Shown piece by piece: positions 53,967 to 64,000 of a DNA stretch of 64,000 nucleotides. The notes under the pieces were generated by a model. It searched no databases. It had not been told where the DNA came from and saw only the letters and a list, made by a program, of their open reading frames with translations. The translations under genes were made by a program, and so were the position numbers. The stretch is from Clavaria fumosa (Eukaryota > Basidiomycota > Agaricomycetes > Agaricales > Clavariaceae): positions 3,844,001 through 3,908,000 of the forward strand of contig OX637797.1 in assembly GCA_951802425.1 (NCBI GenBank), read 5' to 3'. Position 1 is the stretch's first letter, and each line of letters opens with the position of its first letter.

Positions 53967-56900
53967 GTCCGAACTGGTGTCTCAAGAGTAGTCACCCCAG
54001 CCCCCCTTCCGTCCCTGTGTCTGCAGTGAGTATACCCAAATATACAATCTTGCAGTGGAGACATACCCAAATTGAGGCTGAGGAGAAGGACAAAGTGGAA
54101 ACAGAAACCGCTGATAATGAAATACTGCAAAAGGAAGGGGTGGCTAGCAGGAAAGCAGAGCCGATTAAGCGCCTTGTGGAGGTGCTGAAAGACTCCCTGA
54201 TACACACCCCCCGAGAGCTCTCTATCCGGGTGCACCTGGAAGCTCTCAGCACTGGCAGGGGGGCAACCACAAAAGCCCTTGTCAACTCAGGCTGCACCAA
54301 CTGCTTTATGGACTTGGAGTGGGCTAGGAAAATGGGATTAGAGCCATCCCCCCTGTTGAACCAGATCACCATGTACAATGTGGATGGGACACAGAACAGG
54401 TATGGCAAGATCCGGTATGGGATAGAGCTGCTTGTGACAGTTGGCGATCACCGGGAACGGATCCACTTCCTGCTAGGGAAGACCCAGTCGCACGTGGCGA
54501 TCCTTGGGCACGATTGGTTAAAGCATCATAACCCAGAGATCGACTGGGTGAAAGCTGAAGTAAGGCTCACTCGCTGCCCCCATGCCTGTGCCTCTTCCCC
54601 ACACAGCCGCCCAACTCCTAAACGAGCCCCTGCACCCCCGAAAACAAGTACCCTGGCTTCCGCCAGTATTCTGGACACCTGTTTTCCTAATGATGGCCCC
54701 ACTCCTGATTGGTCCAGCCTCCACCCCACAGTCTTCAGTGAAGCAAAGTGGGATGAGCTCCCCCGCTCCCGCCCGGATTTTGACATTAAAATCGAGTTCA
54801 AAACTGATCCTGGGCACCTCTCCACTAAGCTGTACTCACTAACACGGGCAGAGATGGTGGAGATGAACCGATGGGTGGATGAGCAGTTAGCATCTGGACG
54901 TATCCGACCCTCTAAATCCCCGTATGCAAGCCCTTTCTTCTTCAAACACAAGAAGGACAAGCTGCAGCCGATTATTGACTACTCGAGGCTAAACGAGCAT
55001 CTGATCAAGGACAAGTACCCCCTCCCACGCATCAGAGACACAGTGGATGTGCTGAAAGGAGTGTCCATCTACTCCAAGATAGATGCAAAAGGTGGCTTCC
55101 CCTCGATGCAGAGTTGGCCAGAACACCAGCACCGCTGCGCTTTCCTGACACCTCGCGGACTCTTCGAACCAGCTGTCATGTGGTTTGGGCTGCAGAATGC
55201 GCCTGCAACCTTTCAGCGCTTCATGAACCATGTGCTGAGAGAGGAGATTGCAGGAGGACATGTCCGGGCCTATGTTGATGATGTCATAGTGTTCGCAGAG
55301 GACTTGGCTACCCACCGGTACTGGATGAATCGAGTTTTGGAGAAGTTTGGAAAGAATGGGTTGTGCCTCAGACTCAGTAAATGCGAGTTTGAAAAAAGTG
55401 AGATCATCTTCCTTGGGATGAAGATCTCTCACAACCGCTTGGAACACGATCCGGTGAAGGGTGAAGCAGTGTGGAACTGGCCACGACCCAGGAATGTGAA
55501 GGAGGTGCAAAGGTTTAATGGGATGTTAAACTACCTCCGTCGCCACATCCTGAACCTCTCAGCCCATGCCAAACCATTGTTCCGGTTGACAGGGAAAGTT
55601 CCATGGAAGTGGGAAGCAGAGGAAGAATCAGCCTTCCAGGATCTCTGGCTAGCACTCGTATCAGCACCTGTCTTGGCTCTACCACAAGACAAAGGGAGAT
55701 GGAAGGTAGAGACGGACGCGAGTAACCTAGCGACTGGAGGAGTGCTCTCACAGCAGCAGATGGATGGGACCTGGAAAGTGGTGGACTACATCTCCCAAGC
55801 CCTCTCTGCAGCTGAGAAGAATTACGATGTGTATGACAAAGAGTTCTTGGCAGTAATCTGGGCACTTCGGGAGTGGCAGGCATACCTCATCGGAGTGGAA
55901 GAGACGATTGAGATCTGGACAGACCATGCAAACCTTCAGTACTTCCAAAAACCCCAGAAGCTGAAGCCAAGGCAGGTCCATTGGGTTGGCGAGCTCCAGT
56001 GCTTTGACTTCGAGATCAAGTACCGCATGGGAAAATCAAACACAAAGGCAGACGCACTCTCACAGAGGCCAGACTATGGAGAAATGGCGGAGGAAGATGC
56101 ACCAGTACAAGTCTTCCCAGAAGTGGAAACCTGCACATCATTCACATCGGAAATGGAGACACTACTCCAGAAAAATAGCGCGGTACATGTGCAGAAGCCA
56201 GAAGAGCTGGATGATGAGTGGACAAGAGATCGAATGGGACTCTGGCAGAAGGCCAAAATCACCTGGGTGCCCCTAGGGGCACATGAGGCAGTGCTCACCT
56301 TCGAGCATGACCTTCCCATTGCTGGTCACCCAGGCCCCCGGAAGCTGAGGGCAGCATTGCTGAGGTCCTACTGGTGGGTGGGGATGGTGAAGGACTTGGA
56401 TCGATATGCGGGAGGGTGTCAGATGTGCCAGAAAGTGAAGCCTGACCGCACTAGGCGTGCCGCTCTGCTCCACCCTCACCCAGTGCCTGAAGGGCCTTGG
56501 GCAGTGATCTCTTGGGACATTGTGGGCCCTTTCCCCCTCTCCCGTGGGCACAACACCATCCTGGTCATTGTAGACAAGTTCACAAAGCGGACCCTCATTG
56601 AGGCTATTGGGCTTGACCTCACTGGACTTGGTGCTGCTCGCATCCTCCGAGACTGGGTCTTCTGTGACCATGGAGTTCCACAGAAGGTTGTGAGTGACTG
56701 GGGCACCCAGTTTGTGTCTAAGTTTATGAAGGAGTTTTATGGGATGATTGGGGTTAAGGCAAACCCAAGTACGGCTTTCCACCCCCAGACAGATGGACAG
56801 ATGGAACGGGTCAACCAGGAGGTTGAGGTGTATCTCCGGGCCTATGTGGACCACCTACAGGATGATTGGGCAGAATGGCTGTCTACTGCTGAGTTTGCGC

Positions 56901-57585
56901 TCAATAACCACGGACATTCAGCCACTGGATTCACACCCTTCTACCTAGAATATGGCCAGCACCCATGGAATGGTGGAATTCGGCCACCCTCAGAGGTGAA
57001 CCCTGCAGTAGATGAGTGGATGGCTAAGCTCACAGAGTCTCAGAGAGCAGCCAGGGAAGCGATGGGGAAAGCAGCAGATGCGATGAAGGCCAGTTATGAT
57101 AAAGGAAAGCGGCCGAGTCGGGAATACTCGAAGGGAGACCTAGTCTGGTTGGACACACAGAACCTAAAAATGGATCGACCCTCCAAGAAGCTTGACAACA
57201 AGCGGGCTGGACCCTTCATGGTTGAGGAAAAGGTTGGACCAGCAGCGTACCAGCTCAAGCTCCCCCGAGCATGGCGCATTCATCAGGTCTTCAATGAGCT
57301 GCTACTCACCCTGTATATTGCACCCTCTTTTCCTTCTCAAAGTCTACCTCCGCCCCCCCTCCCACGATTGACGATGACCACTTGGAGTATGAGGTTGAGG
57401 CCATCCTTGATGTCAAGAAGGTGGGACATGGGGTGAAGTACTTAGTAAAATGGTTGGGGTACCCTGTGGAGGAGAACACTTGGGAACCTCGTCACAACCT
57501 CACTAACGTCACACTGTTGCTCTGAGACTTCTTCCAGCAACACCCCGACAAGGCAAAGTTAGCAGGTTGGGACGCCCAGCCTTAA
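53963..57585 (+). pseudogene. pol: Gypsy 2 Pol, chromodomain shifted out of frame
   Basis: An open frame of about 1,157 codons runs to 57436. Protease: ALVNSGCTNCFMD, with Asn replacing the catalytic Asp (GTC-AAC, consistent with CpG to CpA). RT: PIIDYSRLNEHLIKDKYPLP, AYVDDVIVFAE. RNase H: ETDASNLATGG. Integrase: HHCC site ending CQMCQKVK, then SWDIVGPF, VSDWGTQFVS, MERVNQEV. Near 57351-57359 a C-run indel shifts the frame. The chromodomain (YEVEAILDVKK, YLVKWLGYPVEENTWEP, 57385-57490) lies in the next frame, with a TGA at 57523-57525 and the end at TAA 57583-57585. Broken by these changes. Confidence 0.9.
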
Positions 57586-57596
57586 GAGGGGGGTGA

Positions 57597-57900
57597 TGTC
57601 AGGATCACTTACATAAGCACATAAGAAAGATCAGGTTGGGACTGTGAAAGGGAAGTGGGAAGGTCGCGGGAAAGTCACATGACCCGGACAGGTGGTGGAT
57701 TACATAATGCGGAAGTCACGTGACCCGGCCTGGACACATCACGTGACTCACAGGGTCCGAGCATGGGAACGCCGGCAACTCCCGGGGTTCCTGCTATATA
57801 TACTACATCTTTTTCCTACTTGTACCCTTTTCCCCTTATGTTAGTATTGTCATCATCGACCTTACATTAAGTTGTGTGAACCATGAGACTAAGTCTGACA
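57597..57900 (+). repeat. Gypsy 2 3' LTR
   Basis: 304 bp, preceded by a purine tract, GAGGGGGGTGA. It carries the TATATATA box as in the 5' copy. Confidence 0.92.
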
Positions 57901-58013
57901 CCAGGACAGGGGGACCGACGATGCGAGCATGGTGCGGGAAGTGACATGCAGGACGACCAGAGCCCTGTGGTGACGATGACGGCGTCTGATGGGTTCGGGT
58001 TCAGGTTCTCTGG

Positions 58014-59104
58014 GCATGAAATACCCCCAACATCCAAGATGTGCTCCTTGTCCCCTGCTACCTCTAAACACATCCTCTCTCCTGGATGCAGGCCACTCTG
58101 CTCATCACATCTCTGCTGTCACTGGTGTCCACACCAGCACTATCTCTAGGCTTCGCTCTAAACATCACTCTCACCTTGCCAAAGCCATTGGAGGTTGACC
58201 TGCCAAGCTTACTCCCACCTATGTTTGCCATGCTATTCAGCTTCTAACCTCTGGGAAGGCAGACACTGCTGTCCAGGTAGGCAAAGTACTCTCTCCCATT
58301 TCCAATCAAGCCCTCACTATTGTCCAGGTAACCAGAGCCCTCTCTGACATTTCCAACCAGTCCCTCTGTGCTGAGACAGTCTGCCTACACCTCAAAAAGG
58401 CTGGACTGAAGTCTGCAGTGAAGCAGCAAAAGCCCCTCCTCTCAAAGTGTCATTGCAGAGAGAGGTTGGACTTTGCAATTGCTCACAAGGACTGGACTGT
58501 GGAGGACTGGAAGAGAGTGGTATGGTCAGATGAGACCAAGATTAATCACTTGGGCTCAGATGGCAGGAGTTGGGTCTGGAAGAAGGCTGGACAAGGTCCT
58601 TGTCAGAGGACTGTGAGTGGGACTGTGAAGTTTGGGGGGGGATCTCTGATGGTATGGGGATGTATGATGTGGAGTGGAGTTGGGTATGCATGCAGGATTG
58701 ATGGAAGGATGGATGGGGACCTTTATGTCAAGATTTTGGAGGATGAGCTGCAGTCCAGCATCAGGTATTTTAAGAAGAAGCCAGTTGACATTATTTTCCA
58801 GCAGGATAATGACCCCAAGCATAAGTGCAAGAAGGCCAAGGCCTGGTTCCAGGAGAATGGGATGGAGGTCCTGACATGGCCAGCATAGTCTCCTGACCTC
58901 AACCCTATTGAACACCTATGGGCACACCTGAAAAGGAGGCTCCAGGGGTATGAAACAGCACCAAAAGGGGTATTGGAATTGTGGGAGAGGGTCCAGGTGG
59001 AGTGGGAGAAGATAGAATCTTCAGTGTGCCAGGAATTGGTAGAAAGCATGCCTAGGAGGGTTGAAGCAGTGTTGAAGGCCAAATGGGGGTACACAAAGTA
59101 CTAG
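58014..59104 (+). pseudogene. Tc1/mariner transposase with two in-frame stops
   Basis: An early frameshift near 58080 separates the N-terminal segment from LLDAGHSAHHISAVTGVHTS (HTH). One frame then runs to TAG 59102-59104, broken by TGA at 58196 (before PAKLTP) and TAG at 58886 (before SPDLNP). DDE residues are visible: VVWSDETKIN, IIFQQDNDPKH, and NPIEHLWAHLKRR after the second stop. D34E-type spacing fits Tc1. Both stops are one C-to-T step from the expected Arg and Gln codons. The right inverted end is present (59318-59344); no left end is found upstream. Confidence 0.85.
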
Positions 59105-59128
59105 AATGTCTTGACTTCTGCACTATAA

Positions 59129-59344
59129 CAGCCAGCCAAAAAACTGTTGCAATGAGTCTCCAAGAATGGTCATGTGATATCTTACTAAATAAGAAGGGTA
59201 AAGATATGACAAAAGTACCATTAGATAGCCAAGAGGGAGGGCTATCATGTCAAATATTTCTGTGATTTTAGCAAATTTATTGCATGTGCTACACCTCATT
59301 TAACTCAAAGTGCCAAAACATTGCAACAGTTTTTTGGGTCACTG
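59129..59344. mobile_element. Tc1-family MITE or duplicated terminus
   Basis: A left-type end (CAGCCAGCCAAAAAACTG, 59129 onward) and a right-type end (CAGTTTTTTGGGTCACTG, to 59344) face each other 216 bp apart, just after the transposase stop. TA follows at 59345-59346, and TA lies one base before the left end. It could be a MITE inserted beside its parent, or the 3' end of the Tc1 element with a duplicated terminus. Confidence 0.5.
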
Positions 59345-60330
59345 TATGTCATGTCCTACCTTGCTTATGTCATGTCCTACCTTCCTTTCCTGGTGTCCTA
59401 CCCTGCTTATGTCATGTCCTACCTTCCTTTTCTGCTGTCCTTCCTTGCTTATGTCATGTCCTACCTTCCTTTCTTGGTGTCCTACCTTGCTTATGTCATG
59501 TCCTACCTTCCTTTCCTGGTGTCCTACCCTGCTTATGTCATGTCCTACCTTCCTTTTCTGCTGTCCTACCTTGCTTATGTCATGTCCTACCTTCCTTTCT
59601 TGGTGTCCTACCTTGCTTATGTCATGTCCTACCTTCCTTTCTTGGTGTCCTACCTTGCTTATTAGTGTTGCCACAGTTCGGTTAATTTCGGTTAACCGAT
59701 CTCAAACCGATCTCAAATAAAATCTGTAAAATCGCAGAAAAATTAGAGTAGGTTTAAAATATATGTAGAAAACTCCAGGAATATTTCCATAATTTTACAG
59801 AATTTATTGACGTCTTAAAAGCATCGGTTTGAGTTCAGTTAACCGAAATTAACCGAACCGTGGCAACACTATTGCTTATGTCATGTCCTACCTTCCTTTC
59901 CTGGTGTCCTACCCTGCTTATGTCATGTCCTACCTTCCTTTTCTGCTGTCCTTCCTTGCTTATGTCATGTCCTACCTTCCTTTCTTGGTGTCCTACCTTG
60001 CTTATGTCATGTCCTACCTTCCTTTCCTGGTGTCCTACCCTGCTTATGTCATGTCCTACCTTCCTTTTCTGCTGTCCTACCTTGCTTATGTCATGTCCTA
60101 CCTTCCTTTCTTGGTGTCCTACCTTGCTTATGTCATGTCCTACCTTCCTTTCTTGGTGTCCTACCTTGCTTATGTCATGTCCTACCTTCCTTTTCTGCTG
60201 TCCTACCTTGCTTATGTCATGTCCTACCTTCCTACCTTCCTTTCCTGGTGTCCTACCTTGCTTATGTCATGTCCTACCTTCCTACCTTCCTTTCCTGGTG
60301 TCCTACCTTCCTTTTCTTCTGTCCTCCCTT
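59345..60330 (+). repeat. 42-bp minisatellite, right array, split by a MITE
   Basis: The array is about 59345-59660 and 59874-60330, with the same 42-bp unit as 2791-3135 and variants alternating 'ctgctgtcc', 'cctggtgtcc' and 'cttggtgtcc'. The 14-residue peptide it could encode is again a by-product of a unit divisible by three. Confidence 0.85.
59664..59870. mobile_element. 207-bp MITE in the minisatellite
   Basis: The ends AGTGTTGCCACAGTTCGGTT and the reverse complement AACCGAACCGTGGCAACACT are near perfect, flanked by ATT (59661-59663 and 59871-59873); TA is an alternative duplication if the outer A/T is excluded. The interior is AT-rich with an additional CGGTTTGAG/CTCAAACCG-like pair. 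No coding capacity. Confidence 0.85.
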
Positions 60331-60336
60331 CCTTTG

Positions 60337-63300
60337 TGTTAATTAGGTTAGTCTGGTTAGACTTTCCTCCATTGTCCTACCCTTCCCTCTTCTGGTGCAG
60401 GCGATTCAAGTAAATTAATGCATTAATCTATGGTAATTACAGTAAGTGTGTGATGCATAGATGATGGTAAGTTTGCAAATGGTGAGGATGCATCATCACC
60501 CAGAGGGAGATGATGCATGATGCCACCACACATCATGCATCCCACTCGCTGATGCCTGCCACCCGCCCTGCTGCCGCCACCCACCGCCCGCCCTTCTGCT
60601 GCTACGTGCCGCCTGCCCTGCTGCCGCCACAGTGACCCGCCGCCCACCCTTCTGCTGCTACGTGCCGCCTGCCCTGCTGCCGCCACCTGCCTCTGCCCTG
60701 CTGCTGCCACCCACTGCCCACCCTGCTGCTGCCACCTGCCGCCCACCCTGCTGCTGCCACCTGCTGCTGCCACCCACTGCCCACCCTGCTGCTGCCACCT
60801 GCCGCCCACCCTGCTGCTGCCACCTGCCGCCTGCCGCCCGCCCTGCTGCTGCCACCCACTGCCTGCCCTTCTGCTGCTACGTCACCTACGTGCTGCTTGC
60901 CCTGCTGCCGCTACCCACCGCCCGCCCTGCTGCTGCCACCCGCCGCCCGCCCTGCTGCTGCCACCTGCCTCTGCCCTTCTGCTGCCACCTGCCACCCGCC
61001 CTTCTTCCGCCACCCGCCACCTGCTCCCCACCCCACTGCTCCTGCCCTGCCGTTGCTGCCACCTCTGCCCAGCTGCTACCAATGGCCCCAGTCCCCACCA
61101 TTGGTCTGTGACCACAGTTGGGGGCTTGGGCCATTGCTACAGGGAGGGAGGGCGCACCTGGCAGGCAGCCTATTGTGGCTGCCACGCTGCGCTGAAGGAG
61201 ATGATTGAGGCGCAGTCGACCGCATACTACTTGATGGCGCAGCTGTGGGACAACGGGGTGATCAGGCCACCAGACATGCGGGATGTGGTGGGTCTGGCGC
61301 TCGTGCTGGCTGCTTCACGTACAGGCAGCGGCACTGCGGCTGGGGCTGGGGCTGCCCCCGTCACCCCATCAGCCATGTCACACCCATTGCCCCTGTCGCC
61401 CCCGTTGCCATCGTCATCATTGTTGCCCCTCCTGCCACCATTGTCGTTGGGCCACTGCTGAAGAGAGGGAGAGAGGGAGGTGAAAGAGAGAGGGGGGAGG
61501 GTGAAAGAAAGAGAAAAAAGAAAGAAGGAGGAACACACACCAGCAGTTGTCATCATTGCCGTTGTCACCTGCACCTCATTGAGACCCATAAGTCACAGCC
61601 ACAGTATCTGTCCTACTGACAGAAAAACTGTCCCTGCATCTTAGTCTGAGTATAATAAATTCTGAAAATAATTGGGAAGGATTGAGTCCACATGCTCAAC
61701 AATCCTATGTTAAATTTACAGTGTACAATGCTGTCTAAAAAGTGTGATGATGATTGAATCAGTTTCTCACTTTACAGGTACATGTGTGACTAGGTGACTG
61801 CCTTGACCCACCACACCATGCTTGTGCCAGCAACGGTGTGTCATTATCCCCATCCCCCTTCTCCCCTCACTAATCCACCATTTAGCAGCTGACAACGACA
61901 TCGACGACACCTGCGGCAGACAACAATGGCAATAATGGCCACAGCAGACAGCGATGGCGACTACGACAGCAGTAGACGACAACAACAGCGGTGGCTCTTC
62001 CCCCAGGCAACAACAACCGCTGGTGCATGTTCCTCCCTCTTTCTTTTTTCTCTTTCTTTTACCCTCCCCCCTCTCTTTCCCCCCTCCCTCTCTCCCTCTC
62101 TTCAGCAGTGGCACTGGCACGACGATGATGGCAGCGGGAGGGGCAACAATGATGACAATGGCGACAGGGGTAACAGGTGCGACAGAGCTGACAGGGGCGA
62201 TGGGGGTGACGGGTGCGACAAGAGCGGCGATCACGATAGGCTGCCTGCCAGGTGCGCCCTCCTCCCTGTAGCAATGGCCCAAGCCCTCAACTGTGGTCAC
62301 AGACCAATGTGGGGGCTGGGGCCATTGGTAGCAGCTGGGCAGGGAGTGGCAGCAAGGAGCAGCAGGGTGGGGAGTGGGAGGTGGGTGGCGGCAGCAGGGC
62401 GGGTGGTGGGTGGTGGCAGAAGGGCAGGCAGCAGGTGGCAGCAGAAGGGCAGAGGCAGGTGGCAGCAGCAGGGCAGGCGGCACGTAGCAGCAGAAGGGTG
62501 GGCAGCGGGTGGCGGCAGCAGGGCGGGCAGCAGGTGGCGGCAGCAGGGCAGAGGCAGGTGGCAGCAGCAGGGCAGGTGGCACGTAGCAGCAGAAGGGCAG
62601 GCGGCGGGTGGTGGCAGAAGGGTGGGTGGCAGGTGGCGGCAGAAGGGCGGGCAGCAGGTGGCAGCAGAAGGGCAGAGGCAGGTGGTGGCAGAAGGGCAGA
62701 GGCAGGTGGCGACAGCAGGGCAGGCGGTGGGTGGTGGCAGCAGGGCAGGCAGCATGTAGCAGCAGAAGGGCGGGCAGTGGGTGGTGGCAGCAGGGCGGGC
62801 GGTGGGTGGCGGCAGCAGGGCGGGCGGCAGGTGGCAGCAGCTGGGAGGCAGGGATGATGCAACGTGACAGGAGCTGGGGAGGCGGTGATGCAATGCGACG
62901 GGAGCTGGGGAGGCAAGGGTGATGCAGTGCAGTGGCATGGCAACTTACCGTCTTCCATGCATAACCAACTAATGGTAATTAGCCTAAATAATGCATCAGA
63001 TTGCTCACCTCATGTGTCTGGTGTCCTCCCTTCCTATCCTTTGATGTTAGTCTAATCTTCATTTTCTCATGTCTTACCCTGCCACCCACACCACCTTGCA
63101 CCCCACCCCACCATCTGGCATTGCCTGCATGCTAACCATGCTGCCTGGCACTACCTGCTTGCTGCCAATGCCACCTGGCACTCCTCACTGTTAACACCAC
63201 CTGACTCCCCCCTGGTTACTGCCCACACCACTTTGCACTCTGCCACACCACCTGGCACCTCCATACACAGCCTGGTACAACACTATGATACCTGTGCCAC

Positions 63301-63877
63301 CTGTGTGAGGAAGGAGGACACAAGGTCTCCACACAAGAAGAGGTATTTGGCCATGCATGTTTCTGAGATGTTTGTCCTGGGAAAGGGAAAGGAGGAACCT
63401 CTTTGATATGCACAGGTGAGTCCTCAAGAAGCTGTGGTGAGCTAGAGTACAGGGAGGGTGGCCAAGGCAATGGCATGTGATGATGGATGAGCATGGGTGC
63501 AAAGGTGCATGTCAGGTTCAGGGAGTAAAGGGTGAAAGCCACAATGCTGTCCTCTTTGTGGGCAACAATGGCAGCAGTGCACTGCATGCCTGGCCACTGA
63601 TGCCTGCCAATTGCCAGTGCCATCTCCAACAGTGTGGACAACCCTAATGAGAAGAGGCAGGAGTGCCAGCAATGCTGACAAAACTGACAATGTACACATG
63701 TGGCTGAAGGTGCTGCATGGCCTCCAGGTGCTGCATGGACATCCTTGACATGGTGCCCATGGCAGCCTCCACAGTCATGCCACATGAGGCAGAGATGCAG
63801 CTCATCAAGCAGCTGTTTGACCTCATCCCTCTATTTCCTCCCAACACATGCCCCAGGCCCACCACCAAATTTGTCTG
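60337..63877 (+). repeat. Segmental duplication, copy 2 (contains foldback element 2)
   Basis: Direct-orientation match to 3136-6500. Extra G-rich repeat units in the right arm and a 14-bp deletion near 63183 are the main length differences. After 63877 it diverges from copy 1. Confidence 0.85.
60411..63003. mobile_element. Foldback element, copy 2
   Basis: Same layout as copy 1: left end near 60411, C-rich array 60545-61060, conserved coding-like segment 61130-61320, purine tract 61462-61540, unique middle 61570-61980, pyrimidine tract 62000-62110, G-rich array 62330-62850 and right end near 63003. Arms pair as inverted repeats of about 1 kb. No transposase. Confidence 0.7.
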
Positions 63878-63890
63878 CACCAGATGTGAG
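63003..63890. other. CAC/CTGG-rich repeats, no gene
   Basis: Counterpart of 5616-6500. The 189-codon minus frame is kept (63216-63785) but looks like repeat-derived low complexity. Confidence 0.55.
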
Positions 63891-64000
63891 CATTGTAATG
63901 CAACATTTTATTGCAATTACCATAAGTGCGTGATGCAACCTCAATGGCAAGTCACCATCCCCTGCCATGTTGCATCACCTCCATCCCCTCATCCCCTGCC
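63891..64000 (+). mobile_element. Left end of a third foldback element, cut by the window edge
   Basis: From 63891 the sequence follows the left-end pattern of the foldback family: 'gtaatgcaac', then 'gcaattaccataagtgcgtg' (compare 'ggtaattacagtaagtgtgt' at 3231), then 'gatgcaacctcaatggcaag', with the C-rich array starting near 63980. It is more diverged from copies 1 and 2 than they are from each other. Confidence 0.55.

Larger units (their letters stand above)
45684..57900 (+). mobile_element. Ty3/Gypsy chromodomain retrotransposon 2 (outer, older)
   Basis: 304-bp LTRs lie at 45684-45987 and 57597-57900 (TGTCAG...TGACA). The flanks CCGGG (45679-45683) and CCAGG (57901-57905) fit a 5-bp duplication with one CpG to CpA change. 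The body is interrupted at 46172 by Gypsy element 1; without it the element is about 5.9 kb. Gag, protease, RT, RNase H, integrase and a chromodomain follow in Gypsy order. By eye 21 positions differ between the LTRs and about 18 are CG/TG/CA-type. Confidence 0.92.

Overview
The window looks like nuclear DNA of a basidiomycete fungus, most likely an Agaricomycete. It holds short phase-consistent introns (about 45-90 bp), a Plavaka-type DNA transposon, a DUF6532 gene, a FunK1-like fragment, a DIRS-type tyrosine-recombinase retrotransposon, chromodomain Ty3/Gypsy elements and pogo/Tc1-type transposons. I found no complete ordinary host gene. The window is mostly a nest of transposable elements inserted into broken host-gene fragments, with satellite-like repeats at both ends.

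Left repeat block (1-6.6 kb): a 731-bp-arm palindrome (1067-2560), short tandem repeats, a 42-bp minisatellite, and a ~2.4-kb foldback element whose left arm is C-rich and right arm G-rich. A ~3.4-kb stretch of this block recurs in the same orientation at 60.3-63.9 kb, and a third foldback end begins at about 63.9 kb.

Host-gene fragments (6.9-21.7 kb and 41.7-45.7 kb): coiled-coil protein, dynamin-like GTPase, Eaf1/Vid21-like pieces in permuted order, RS-rich protein, Cdc20/Fizzy WD40 protein, histidine acid phosphatase (phytase) and FunK1-type protein. Most carry frameshifts or stops. A young Copia element with identical 230-bp LTRs and a 5-bp target duplication sits at 13237-17868.

DIRS nest (21661-41720, minus strand): one DIRS element with A1-ORFs-B1-A2-B2 split repeats (gag, RT-RNase H, tyrosine recombinase). 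A 764-bp pogo derivative (TA duplication) interrupts A2. A 13.2-kb DNA transposon with perfect 13-bp inverted ends interrupts the RNase H. That insertion carries an intact-looking Plavaka transposase, a divergently transcribed and apparently intact DUF6532 gene, and captured or degenerate pieces (OSCA/CSC1-like channel, Tigger/pogo relic).

Gypsy nest (45684-57900, plus strand): an older chromodomain Gypsy (304-bp LTRs) holds a second chromodomain Gypsy (46172-52490, duplication CCAGA) in its leader. LTR differences and premature stops are almost all CpG to TpG/CpA changes, which points to methylation-linked decay. A decayed Tc1/mariner follows, then the right repeat block (59.3-64 kb) with the 42-bp minisatellite, a 207-bp MITE and the second foldback copy.
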